Part shown: piece after piece, positions 18,972 through 27,342 of the stretch
How positions within the stretch are numbered: the first letter of the stretch is position 1
How the letters are laid out: each line of letters begins with the position of its first letter
Origin: an uncultured Saprospiraceae bacterium
GTDB lineage: Bacteria > Bacteroidota > Bacteroidia > Chitinophagales > Saprospiraceae
Direction: 5' to 3'
Length of the DNA: 57,159 nucleotides
Assembly: GCA_937981555.1 (NCBI GenBank)
Contig: CALJOK010000005.1
Coordinates: forward strand, 1-57,159
Made by a program: the position numbers and the translations under genes
The notes under the pieces: generated by a model
Told to the model about the DNA's origin: nothing
Databases searched by the model: none
The model's input: the letters and a program-made list of their open reading frames with translations, nothing else

Positions 18972-21314
18972 TTACAAAGTTATCGTCAAATCGCCCGAAA
19001 GCTGTATGACTTCTCCATCCAAATATTCAATTTCTGCCATCCAAATATATACGCCTGAACTGACTAATTGTCCTTTGAAAAATCCATTCCATCCATAACT
19101 AGAATCATTGGGAGGCAAATCGTTTCCTTCAAAAACGACTGCTCCCCAACGATTGAAAATGCGCATATTACTGATCAAGGAAACTGATTTATTCGCATTG
19201 ACATAAAAGAAATCATTCGTACCATCTCCATTTGGAGAAAAAGCATTAGGCACAAAAACATCTCTAATTTTATTGACCAAAACATTTATCGAATCACTCG
19301 TCGAACAATCATCTATAGAAGTTACACTCAAAAAATAAGAGGCATTATTAACTGGCGCAACTGTTGGACGAAGACAAGTATCACAATCTATCGTGTTGTC
19401 GGTACTCGTCCAAATGATGTCTACCAAATTCGTATTATTCGTCGTAACGGGTATTAAAATATCACAACCCAAAGCCACTTCTAAATCTGGTCCCATAAAT
19501 AGAACTGGAATATCTGGCGCAGTCAACGTTCCACTATCTGCTGTTTCGCAACCATTGTCATCCATGATGGAAATATCGTAAGTCCCCGAAGCAAGATCTT
19601 GATAAAGATTTGTTGTATTAAATGAACCACTTCCCATCGCAGTTTGATAAGGGGGTGTGCCTCCCCAAACAGAATCGATTTGAATCAAACCAGTTTCAAA
19701 GCCATCGCAATTCGGATCTATATAATCAATCAAAAATTCAATAGGCGTAGGTTCGGTCAAAGTAATATTATTGGTTTGTACACAACCATTATCATCGGTG
19801 ATGCTGACGGTGTAAAAACCTGCAGCGAGGTTATTGGCTTGCTCGCCCATTTGCATTTGACTATCATTCCAAGTGAAAGAGTAGGGCAGCACTCCGCCAT
19901 CTCCAGTTGCCAAAGTTGTTCCATCCATTCCGCCATTGCAACTCAAATTAAATCCATCAATGTCAATAGCATCGGTCGCAACACTCAACACCGTTGGTTC
20001 TGTTACCTCTTGAAAGAGTACGACATTATTGCCAAAATTATCCATGATATTTATTTCATAAATTCCTGCAGGAACATTGGAGATCTGATTGTTGTCAAAT
20101 AAAATCGTGCTACCTGATCCAAATATCGTTACATCGGTGATGTGCTCCCAAACATAGGTAAAAGGGGGCGTTCCATTTTGTACAGAGAAAACTAAAAAGC
20201 CATTCGCCTCCCCATTACAAATCGGAGAGATGAATTCTGTCGTACCAATAATTTCACATTCCACCATAAATAAATCAAGGGTAACTATACTATCACAAGC
20301 GGCCGCCGTCAAAACGGTATCGACAAAAATACCGGTTGTTGAATATGGATTAGTGCCAATAAAAAATTCTTCCCCAACACATAAATTAATATCGACTACT
20401 TCTTGCGCCTGCGGCAAAACGGTTAAATCTAAAAAGATCAAACTATCACATCCATTCGGAAGGGTGATGACAAAATCATAAACGCCAGAGAGACAAATCG
20501 TTTGCCCTGCCACATCGTAACAATCATTATCACAAATTTCTTCTACTAAATTTAAAGTGCCTGGAGTGATCACTTCTACCATGGTACAAGTGGGTGGAGC
20601 GTTGTCACAAACATTCGCCGCCGTCACACACAACTCATAAGTTCCGTCAGCAGGGAAAGTAATATCAACGGTTTGAGTTGTTCCGCCGGCTGGAGCGCCA
20701 TCTATTGTCCAATAAAAAAGAGCTGCTCCTACATCGCCAGTCGTCGAATAAGTGGTCGGCATATCTGGGCAAGTTTGCGCTAATCCGCTGATGTCTCCCG
20801 AAGTAGTTAATTCTCCCACGGCAGTACTTCCACTCAGTACATCAAAGGTCCAATCACAAATAGTTCCACTCGATCCATCCATCACCAAGTAATAATGTTG
20901 ACCAACAACTAAGGGTGTTGTATTGGTAAAAATTACCGAAGCATTGGACGGAATATCTGTATCGCAAAGCGTAACTGCAGTAAAATTTTCACAGTCAAAA
21001 CTTTCAAAAATGCCAACTTCCAAACCAGAAAAACCAACACAATTAGTAACCGTCACCTGTATCTCTAAATCGACCGTTCCAGCGATAAAAGCAATATATG
21101 CCATTCGGTCATAATCAATGGTGCAGAATTCTGGGAAACCTTGACCTCCAGATGGCAAGTCATTCCTTCCTGTAAATCCATCTATATCACAAATCACACA
21201 GGCATCGAGGCAGGTAGTTGTCATCGCAGGAGGGGTGCCGCAAGGCGCAGGTTGAGAAAAAGCAAAATAACTTGTTAGAGTAAATAGAATTAGGTATAAA
21301 TTTCTTTGCATCAT
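18972..21314 (-). CDS. SprB-repeat surface protein with type B T9SS domain (tandem copy 2)
   Basis: It has the same 780-residue architecture as the 16558-18900 product: signal peptide, PPC-like domain, PKD module, two 'NGCDSL' modules, three SprB repeats and a CHU_C domain ending 'SGDLTITL'. The two genes are offset by exactly 2414 bp without indels in length. Protein differences are few and scattered, with a cluster near the mature N-terminus ('PAPCGTPPAMTTTC' against 'PEPCGPTPATTSTC') and around residues 85-100. This points to a recent tandem duplication, possibly followed by gene conversion. It probably encodes a variant surface protein exported by the T9SS. The start could be either of two adjacent ATG codons. 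Confidence 0.9.
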   Translation of the reverse strand: MMQRNLYLILFTLTSYFAFSQPAPCGTPPAMTTTCLDACVICDIDGFTGRNDLPSGGQGFPEFCTIDYDRMAYIAFIAGTVDLEIQVTVTNCVGFSGLEVGIFESFDCENFTAVTLCDTDIPSNASVIFTNTTPLVVGQHYYLVMDGSSGTICDWTFDVLSGSTAVGELTTSGDISGLAQTCPDMPTTYSTTGDVGAALFYWTIDGAPAGGTTQTVDITFPADGTYELCVTAANVCDNAPPTCTMVEVITPGTLNLVEEICDNDCYDVAGQTICLSGVYDFVITLPNGCDSLIFLDLTVLPQAQEVVDINLCVGEEFFIGTNPYSTTGIFVDTVLTAAACDSIVTLDLFMVECEIIGTTEFISPICNGEANGFLVFSVQNGTPPFTYVWEHITDVTIFGSGSTILFDNNQISNVPAGIYEINIMDNFGNNVVLFQEVTEPTVLSVATDAIDIDGFNLSCNGGMDGTTLATGDGGVLPYSFTWNDSQMQMGEQANNLAAGFYTVSITDDNGCVQTNNITLTEPTPIEFLIDYIDPNCDGFETGLIQIDSVWGGTPPYQTAMGSGSFNTTNLYQDLASGTYDISIMDDNGCETADSGTLTAPDIPVLFMGPDLEVALGCDILIPVTTNNTNLVDIIWTSTDNTIDCDTCLRPTVAPVNNASYFLSVTSIDDCSTSDSINVLVNKIRDVFVPNAFSPNGDGTNDFFYVNANKSVSLISNMRIFNRWGAVVFEGNDLPPNDSSYGWNGFFKGQLVSSGVYIWMAEIEYLDGEVIQLSGDLTITL

Positions 21315-21697
21315 TTTGTTCGTTTTTGCAGATATAGTAGAACCTACAATCTTTAGTTTAGATAACGGTGAATTTTTGTTTTATTAAGTGATCAAGGAAA
21401 AGAAAATTATTGATTATGAGGAGTTATTTAATTAAAAAATAATCCTAAAATCTTACATATACCTATATTTCAATTAGATTTTTTAAAACAACGACTACAC
21501 TAAAGACACTTGAAAGTTATATTCCCCCCACGTTTTATCTTCTTTTCGGAAAAAAATGAAATGATCTAAATCATTCCTTTAGATATGAAGTATAAAAAAA
21601 TCCCGATTTTTTGATTGACCAAAAAATCGGGATGCTCATTTTATAAATAATAAGCTAAAAAAAGCTACTCAAACCATCATGCTTTCCTAGAGTCCTA
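21315..21697. other. Intergenic region, 383 bp
   Basis: It holds a degenerate copy of the promoter of the tandem SprB-repeat genes (TATCTGC near 21328-21334) and the terminator at 21600-21633. No ORF or RNA gene is supported in the AT-rich remainder. Confidence 0.5.
21600..21633 (-). terminator. Terminator after the SCO gene
   Basis: A perfect 14-bp stem (ATCCCGATTTTTTG with CAAAAAATCGGGAT) with a 6-base loop, 64 bp beyond the SCO stop codon. On the - strand it is followed by a run of seven T. Confidence 0.88.
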
Positions 21698-22375
21698 TCA
21701 CTTTTCCATTTGCAATGTTTTTACATCTTTAATTAATTGACTCACCGATGCAGAGTTTAAGCCATTATAAATGCCTCGGATGTATTTGTTTTGATCAATC
21801 AAAACAAAATTCTCCGTGTGCAAAAATTCGTCTGCTTCTTTTTCTAAACCTAAGTCTTCCTCCACAAAATAATCTTGACGACCCAATTTGTAAATGTCTT
21901 TTTGAGTACCTGTTGCGAGGTGCCATTTTTTAGAAATGACGCCTTTTTCTTCCGCATATTTTTTTAAAACAGCAACCGAATCCATTTCAGGAGTGACCGA
22001 GTGAGAAAGCAAAAGCACCTCATCGTCTTCCAAAAATGCTGCTTGCAAAACGCCCATGTTTTTTGTCATCTTTGGACAAATACCAGGACAGATCGTAAAG
22101 AAGAAATCCGTGATATAAATTTTTCCTGCAAAAGTTTCTCCTGTAATCTTTTCCCCATCTTGATTGGTTAATTGAAAAGGAGAAATTTTGTGAAACTCAT
22201 TTAAGGCTGAATCATCTGCACTTAACCAATGCGGTGTAAAGGTGGCTTCTTCGTAATAGGGTAGCGCACTTATGTTACTTTTTTGCTCCGTCGTTTTGGC
22301 GCAGCTAAAAAGTAATAGAGAAAAACTGAAGAAGACCAACAGTTTTATCGGGAATATTTTCTTGGTATCATTCAT
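21698..22375 (-). CDS. SCO1/SenC family lipoprotein (copper chaperone / thioredoxin-fold)
   Basis: This 225-residue protein has a lipoprotein signal (lipobox 'LLFSC', Cys25). The SCO metal site is complete: 'FFFTICPGICPKM' gives CxxxC at Cys96/Cys100, and the distal His is His186 in 'DEFLHTENFVLID'. SCO proteins bind copper and, with the CxxxC pair, mature the CuA site of cytochrome c oxidase or act as thiol oxidoreductases at the cell envelope. It lies directly downstream of a YHYH lipoprotein gene on the same strand. Together with the MbnP/MauG pair about 6 kb away it suggests a copper or redox theme for the region. An AAAGACCTACTT motif lies about 75 bp upstream. Confidence 0.95.
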   Translation of the reverse strand: MNDTKKIFPIKLLVFFSFSLLLFSCAKTTEQKSNISALPYYEEATFTPHWLSADDSALNEFHKISPFQLTNQDGEKITGETFAGKIYITDFFFTICPGICPKMTKNMGVLQAAFLEDDEVLLLSHSVTPEMDSVAVLKKYAEEKGVISKKWHLATGTQKDIYKLGRQDYFVEEDLGLEKEADEFLHTENFVLIDQNKYIRGIYNGLNSASVSQLIKDVKTLQMEK

Positions 22376-22447
22376 AAGACAAATGGTTTTTTTTTAGGTT
22401 TAAGCGTAAGTAAAACATGCTCTAAATTAAAGACAAGTAAACGGGAA

Positions 22448-22459
22448 AAAGACCTACTT
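22448..22459. promoter_or_regulatory. AAAGACCTACTT motif upstream of SCO
   Basis: An exact copy of the 12-base motif, 73-84 bp upstream of the SCO start codon. It is shared with 25939-25950, and its core with 14076-14086. Regulatory function is inference. Confidence 0.3.
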
Positions 22460-22511
22460 CCTAGTCAATTATTTTTAAAGAAGACTTGGAAAAAAAACCG
22501 ATTGTCTTAAC

Positions 22512-23459
22512 TTAATGACTCACCACCATTTTCCCATATTCCCCATTTAAGCAACCAAGTATTTGATTACTTCCTGGTTCTCCTGCGTGGTAATGGTAGC
22601 CTCTAGTTTTATCCTCGTGTCCACCACAAGCATCTAGGTTAGTTGCTTTATTTCCCTTGCTATCAAAAGTGGCAAAAATTCCAAAACCATCCATCGCATA
22701 GCCAACCATCGGAGCATGCCCATCGGGTTGTTCGATTTCTTTAGTGCAACCGTTTACGGCATGATAATGATAACCAACATGAGGATTGACGTGTCCGCCA
22801 CAATCATCTAATGGGGCCAACGTATGTGCTTTCAAAATAGCAGTTGTCGGTGCTGGAGGATCAAAGTTGACGCCGTTAAATGCTAATCCCACAATACCTC
22901 TTCTTAACTTAGAGGGGTAAGTTTGGTAAATAGGCTTGATCGGAATATAATAGGTCGTGAGGTGGTCATGATAGAAGGAAGGCTGACATTCCACACAATG
23001 ATTTTTATAAATTTCTTCTACATTTGGTTTGGCAGCTCCCTCACATTCTTGTTGTGTTTTGGTTACTTTGATGGAACCATCTTCATGATATAAATCCCAT
23101 TTTGCATCAGCGTAAAATGCGCCAATATTGGAAATGAAATGACCATCCACATCATATACTTTTCCTCCTTCAAACCAGATCCCTCCTTTTTCTTTGGAGT
23201 CTTTGAGATGCGTTGGACACCAAGGCCCCATTTGATGTTCGTGTGGAATGGATTTTACGACTATCTTATAACAGTCCGTTTTGGTCCCATTAGAGAGGGT
23301 ATATTTTTCTGCTTTGATCGGTTCGATTAAACTTTCTTGAATAAAGTAGGAAAAATTAACCGGAGTAATTTCTTCAACTAATTTTTTGTTTTTTGGACCA
23401 CAACTAGTGATAATTAAAATAATAACGAGAAGGGAGGATATTTTTTTTAGGTGATTCAT
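22512..23459 (-). CDS. YHYH-domain lipoprotein
   Basis: This 315-residue protein has a lipobox at 'IIITSC' (Cys20). Two GYHYHA motifs (about 229-234 and 287-292) are each preceded by a 'CGGH' motif ('DDCGGHVNPHVGYHYHA', 'DACGGHEDKTRGYHYHA'), and 'MVGYAMDGFGIF' lies between them. The His- and Cys-rich double motif suggests a metal-binding site, but the function of the YHYH family is not established. The N-terminal third carries extra Cys and His ('CYKIVVKSIPHEHQMGPWC', then 'CVECQPSFYHDH'). It lies 136 bp upstream of the SCO gene on the same strand with no strong terminator between, so a shared role is plausible. It differs from the two T9SS-type YHYH proteins by being lipid-anchored. Confidence 0.88.
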   Translation of the reverse strand: MNHLKKISSLLVIILIITSCGPKNKKLVEEITPVNFSYFIQESLIEPIKAEKYTLSNGTKTDCYKIVVKSIPHEHQMGPWCPTHLKDSKEKGGIWFEGGKVYDVDGHFISNIGAFYADAKWDLYHEDGSIKVTKTQQECEGAAKPNVEEIYKNHCVECQPSFYHDHLTTYYIPIKPIYQTYPSKLRRGIVGLAFNGVNFDPPAPTTAILKAHTLAPLDDCGGHVNPHVGYHYHAVNGCTKEIEQPDGHAPMVGYAMDGFGIFATFDSKGNKATNLDACGGHEDKTRGYHYHAGEPGSNQILGCLNGEYGKMVVSH

Positions 23460-23489
23460 ATGGCTGTTTTTATAGAGCGCGTTAATAAA

Positions 23490-23525
23490 AAAAGAGGAAA
23501 CTACCTTTTTGTAATTTCCTCTTTT
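23490..23525 (-). terminator. Terminator after the CotH gene
   Basis: AAAAGAGGAAA pairs with TTTCCTCTTTT, extended by TAC/GTA past one mismatch, around a CTTTTT loop. It lies 42 bp beyond the CotH stop and ahead of the YHYH lipoprotein gene, so those two are probably separate transcripts. Confidence 0.75.
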
Positions 23526-23567
23526 AGAATAAAATCTATTGTTAAGGGAGTAATTTACTAGGTCAGT

Positions 23568-25841
23568 TTAGTTGACGACTATTTTCAAAAAGGAATGATC
23601 AACCCTGACGATATACATTCCTGCCGCCCAATCATGGGTATGAATAAATTTATTTTTGGAAATCATATCTTGGTAAACAACTATTCCATTTAAATTATAA
23701 ACGGAAATATTAAGTTCTTTTCCTTCATTGCCTGCTATCTCCAAAAAGAAATGATCGTCTGCTGGATTCGGAGTTGCTTTTAATTGGTACGCTTCCAACG
23801 TTGTATTGGAGATACTAGTGACGCCCATATTTTCAGCATTAAAAGTAGGACTCATGGTCTGGAAATTACCTACCCCGTTTGGAATTCGACCATAAGAAAT
23901 ATCTGCAGTTTGATTAATATAACTGACTTCATCGACAATCGTTCCGTCTGTTTTTGACAAAAAGATAGACTCCGCCGTTGCGGATAATTTAAAACTTGCA
24001 TGCAATCCTGTTTGTGCTTCATCATTATCTGCCCAGACAATAGCATAGCTATTTCCTTCGATCACCGCTCCTGGAAGAAAAGCCCATTTCTGCAAATCGT
24101 TTGCATCATCTGAAAGGTAATATCCTTCCAAATCAATTGTTGTAGAACTATTGTTATAAAATTCTATCCAATCGTCAAACTCGCCATCTTGATCTGCAAC
24201 GGTCGCATCATTGGAAGCCATAAATTCATTGATCACTAAATCACCAACGGTTGGATTGGTGGTGGTCGCAGTCAATGTAAAATATTCATATTGAGCACGC
24301 TGTGGAGAAAATTTTCCTGCATTATTATTTTCGGCATAAATATAATATTGTACAAATGCATTCGTGATCGTTAAGTCTGTTCCATAAACACCATCGCCTG
24401 CTGCACCATCATTATGTGCCCCATCGTCAAACATTTCTAATTTGGTAAAAGGGGCTCCCAACTCAGTTCGGTAACCTAATGTTACATCGGCTGCATCTGT
24501 AACCGTAGCGGTAATTGAAATCGTTTCATTGATGAGTGGGGTAGCAGTAGAGATGGATATATTTGAAATCGTTGGATCAGTTTGCGTAAAATCTGACAAT
24601 CCTAACAGGTAATCATTTCTTCCATCCATCAAAGTCGTGATACCTGGCGTTGCTCCACCACCTGGACCACCACCGCTATTAACGTCAGCATTCAAATTGG
24701 AAGTAAAATTAGCGTAAGTGAAAAATTTATTATTATCCGCTTGTACATCCGCATCAATCAACGTTTGCAATGCTTCGGCAGTTGCGATATAAGCATCGTT
24801 ATCAAAGTTTTCCAAAAGCATCGTTTTCATATGCGCGAGGTACATTCTTTTATAAGTGGGTACACTCAATAATTTTTGGATTAATGGAAAGTCTGCATCA
24901 TTGATATGAAGGAGGTGATCCATTTGTTGTTTAGCTGCGGTGCTATTCAAATTAGCGGAAGAACCTCCTGCCATACTGAATCGTCCGATGGATTCATTCA
25001 AATCCCAAACGATAGATAAAAATCGTCCAAAGTCATCTCGATACAAATAATAGTTTTGCTTAAATCCACCAGAGTAACTATCCAAGTTGACCATCACATT
25101 ATTAAAGGCCAACATCCACAAAGCTTTGTCCACGTCTAAAATTTCTTCGATATCATTGATGTTGTTCGCCAACGTGTCACAAAGATTGATGAGTTCTTCC
25201 CAACCATTATCTGACTTTAATTCATAAGCATCGTAATAAGCTGAACTGTCTGATCCGAGATACGCTAAGTTGGGAAAATCATTCGATTGTGGGCCAGCTC
25301 CTGCAGGAGGATTACATTTGACAAACGTATTTTTCTTGGAGTAAAAACGACTATTGACAAATTTCTTTGAAATCGCTTCAGAGTTACTATACAATCCAAT
25401 CAAAGTTCCATTGACATATACATTGGCATAATTAGAAAGGGGCGCATCCATATACTGTCTCAAAATTTGATAAGACAACACCTCTCTTAAAAAAGAAGGA
25501 TCTTTCGCGACATTACTCAACTTAATGTCGGTGTAGGCTTCGAGTTGATGATCTTTGTAAGTATCCAATTCGATGTGAAATGGATTTTTTACTTGGTTAG
25601 ATTGGTAGGTACTGTTGCCTTTATATTTGACGCCGACACTATCGAAAACTTCGCCATTGATGGTGACACTTTCAGCTAGGATATAATCGCCAGTCGAAGC
25701 ATAAGCATTATCAAGTAGTTGATCCCAATTGGTTTGGGCAAAATTGATTTCAATGGTTTGAACAGTATTGAGATCATAAAAGTCTTGACCAAAACTCAGA
25801 GTTGCGATCAAAAGGAAAAGGGAAGTTAAAGTATTCTTCAT
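23568..25841 (-). CDS. Secreted CotH-kinase-family protein with lamin-tail domain and type A T9SS tail
   Basis: This 757-residue protein has a signal peptide ('LIATLSFGQ'). A CotH domain lies at about 25-370 ('VGVKYKGNSTY', 'NPFHIELDTYKDHQ', 'REVLSYQILRQYMDAPLSNY', 'FLSIVWDLNESIGRF', the last holding the likely catalytic/metal Asp-Asn). A Gly-rich linker and an Ig-like domain follow (about 395-520), then a lamin-tail domain at about 525-660 ('INEFMASN', 'DDWIEFYNNSSTTIDL') and a Por-type sorting tail ('LKATPNPADDHFFLEI'). CotH of Bacillus is an atypical protein kinase of spore coat proteins. Secreted bacterial homologues are mostly uncharacterised, so kinase activity here is an inference from fold. 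Terminators on both sides make it a single-gene unit. Confidence 0.92.
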   Translation of the reverse strand: MKNTLTSLFLLIATLSFGQDFYDLNTVQTIEINFAQTNWDQLLDNAYASTGDYILAESVTINGEVFDSVGVKYKGNSTYQSNQVKNPFHIELDTYKDHQLEAYTDIKLSNVAKDPSFLREVLSYQILRQYMDAPLSNYANVYVNGTLIGLYSNSEAISKKFVNSRFYSKKNTFVKCNPPAGAGPQSNDFPNLAYLGSDSSAYYDAYELKSDNGWEELINLCDTLANNINDIEEILDVDKALWMLAFNNVMVNLDSYSGGFKQNYYLYRDDFGRFLSIVWDLNESIGRFSMAGGSSANLNSTAAKQQMDHLLHINDADFPLIQKLLSVPTYKRMYLAHMKTMLLENFDNDAYIATAEALQTLIDADVQADNNKFFTYANFTSNLNADVNSGGGPGGGATPGITTLMDGRNDYLLGLSDFTQTDPTISNISISTATPLINETISITATVTDAADVTLGYRTELGAPFTKLEMFDDGAHNDGAAGDGVYGTDLTITNAFVQYYIYAENNNAGKFSPQRAQYEYFTLTATTTNPTVGDLVINEFMASNDATVADQDGEFDDWIEFYNNSSTTIDLEGYYLSDDANDLQKWAFLPGAVIEGNSYAIVWADNDEAQTGLHASFKLSATAESIFLSKTDGTIVDEVSYINQTADISYGRIPNGVGNFQTMSPTFNAENMGVTSISNTTLEAYQLKATPNPADDHFFLEIAGNEGKELNISVYNLNGIVVYQDMISKNKFIHTHDWAAGMYIVRVDHSFLKIVVN

Positions 25842-25881
25842 GTTTAAATTTGTGTGAATATTATTTTTTGCAAATTAATAA

Positions 25882-25917
25882 AAAAGAGGCGATTCAGCAT
25901 ATTGAATCGCCTCTTTT
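25882..25917 (-). terminator. Terminator after the outer-membrane barrel gene
   Basis: A perfect 15-bp stem (AAAAGAGGCGATTCA with TGAATCGCCTCTTTT) and 6-base loop with a T-run on the - strand, between the barrel gene and the CotH start. Confidence 0.88.
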
Positions 25918-25938
25918 ATAAAGACACTTTAAAACAAA

Positions 25939-25950
25939 AAAGACCTACTT
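25939..25950. promoter_or_regulatory. AAAGACCTACTT motif near CotH / barrel genes
   Basis: An exact match to the motif at 22448-22459. It lies between the barrel stop codon and its terminator, so it is upstream of CotH but on the wrong side of that terminator for a simple operator. Confidence 0.2.
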
Positions 25951-25957
25951 TTATTGT

Positions 25958-26677
25958 TTAATTTTTTACATTACTGTTATCAGTAGCTTTTCTTCCTAGA
26001 GCAAAATATGCTTTTACCCCTCCAAATCCGAAAGAATCATTCTTGTCTGGATTAGCCGCTTGACTTACTCCATCATAATAATCAGAGATAGGTAATCTGT
26101 AACCTGCTTCTAAACTTAAAGCAAATCTACTTGAGATATAATACTTTAAACCTAAACCAATTGGTAGCGTAATTGCCACATTGGAAACATCATTTTCATC
26201 TTCCGTAATCTCTGTACTTGTAGTAGATTTCCAGTTAACAGTTGGACTATTGAATGCTAATCCTAATCCGCCAAAAATAACAGGAGTTAAAGTCCGTTTG
26301 AATTTACCTGCATCGTTAAATCCTCCTTTCTTGCCTAAAATTTCCCAATCAACTAATGCGGTGATTTCTAAGAACTTATTGTTAAATCCCCATCCTCGTT
26401 TAGCATGGCCACTTTCATCAGTAAATTGAGTTTCGTCTGCTGTCAATTGGAAATAAGTTGCTTCTGCTCGGAAGCCAAGTATTTCACTTAAAGGTAATCG
26501 AATGCCTACTCCTAGAGAAAGGTTGGACTCATCCATCAATTTAATGTTTTCGTCAGAACGACAATGCAAATCTCCTTGATAGCTAGAAAGACCTACTTTG
26601 AAGGAGCCATTAATTTGTGATTGAAGTGAAAAAGATAAGAGGATAAGAGCGACAAGGGTGCTTGTTACTTTTTTCAT
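25958..26677 (-). CDS. Outer-membrane beta-barrel protein (DUF6089/OmpW-like)
   Basis: This 239-residue protein has a signal peptide ending near 'FSLQSQ'. It then shows 'FKVGLSSYQGDL', 'LSLGVGIRLPLSEILGFRAEATYFQL', 'KFLEITALVDWEIL', 'TPVIFGGLGLAFNSPT' and a final strand pair ('LPIGLGLKYYIS', 'LSLEAGYRLPIS'), ending in a Phe-containing last strand ('VKAYFALG'). This alternating pattern and the 'Y.GDL' opening resemble DUF6089 barrels of Bacteroidota. No substrate can be inferred. It is monocistronic, with its own terminator. A possible -7 box TATCTTGC lies near 26746-26753 on the - strand. Confidence 0.8.
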   Translation of the reverse strand: MKKVTSTLVALILLSFSLQSQINGSFKVGLSSYQGDLHCRSDENIKLMDESNLSLGVGIRLPLSEILGFRAEATYFQLTADETQFTDESGHAKRGWGFNNKFLEITALVDWEILGKKGGFNDAGKFKRTLTPVIFGGLGLAFNSPTVNWKSTTSTEITEDENDVSNVAITLPIGLGLKYYISSRFALSLEAGYRLPISDYYDGVSQAANPDKNDSFGFGGVKAYFALGRKATDNSNVKN

Positions 26678-26952
26678 AATAAGTTGTGTTGTGTGTTTTA
26701 AAAATTTAATGAGATAATTCTATTGCTTCTTTATGAAGCGGCGCAAGATAGAAAAACATTTCATTCTGAAAAGTTTTAAAAAACGATTTAATCTTTTGTT
26801 TACATTTGTTTTTAAAATGAAAACAGTTGGTTTATTTTGTTTATGTTGAATGGATTGGAAAGCGCGACACATTGTTTGGATTAATAAAGGAAGGTCAATA
26901 TTTGTAATGTTATTGTCGCAGACAGAAGGGTAAATGGCTCAAAAGTTAAAGT

Positions 26953-27336
26953 TTATAAATCTTCAAAAAAAGTAATCCGATTTCCACTCAAATCAAAGAG
27001 GGAAACTTCGGAGGTATTCCAACTTGTTTTGCGAGTTATTTTCCCTGGAGGAATTAAGCCTTGGTTGGTCAATTTGTCAAAAAGTGGTTCAATATGTTGC
27101 ACCTGGAATTTCAGATCAGTACTCGTCATATCAGCTGGAAACTGGAATTGCATATGAAAAAATAAATCCCCTCTTCCCAAAACGACATAGTCAATTTTTC
27201 CTTCGGAATAGGCGGAACTGTCATAGACATTTTTAAAACCTAATTTCGTTTCATACCATTCAATATCTCGAGGCACATCGGAAGAGGCGAGAACGGGGGA
27301 GATGCGAAGGAATTTAGTGGTTGAATTATGCTTCAT
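26953..27336 (-). CDS. VOC / glyoxalase-fold family protein
   Basis: This 127-residue cytoplasmic protein has the vicinal-oxygen-chelate pattern in two halves: 'ISPVLASSDVPRDIEWYETKLGF' (about 11-33) and 'DLKFQVQHIEPLFDKLTNQG' followed by 'EVSLFDLSGNRITFFE' near the C-terminus, which places a metal-type Glu at the end. The length is normal for a single-domain bleomycin-resistance/glyoxalase-like protein. The substrate cannot be told. It begins 6 bp after the stop of the upstream lipoprotein gene, so the two are probably one operon. Confidence 0.85.
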   Translation of the reverse strand: MKHNSTTKFLRISPVLASSDVPRDIEWYETKLGFKNVYDSSAYSEGKIDYVVLGRGDLFFHMQFQFPADMTSTDLKFQVQHIEPLFDKLTNQGLIPPGKITRKTSWNTSEVSLFDLSGNRITFFEDL

Positions 27337-27342
27337 GATTTT

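Noticed and set aside
26586-26597. Fourth copy of the AAAGACCTACTT motif
   Set aside because: It lies inside the coding sequence of the barrel protein (KVGLS codons) and is explained by coding.
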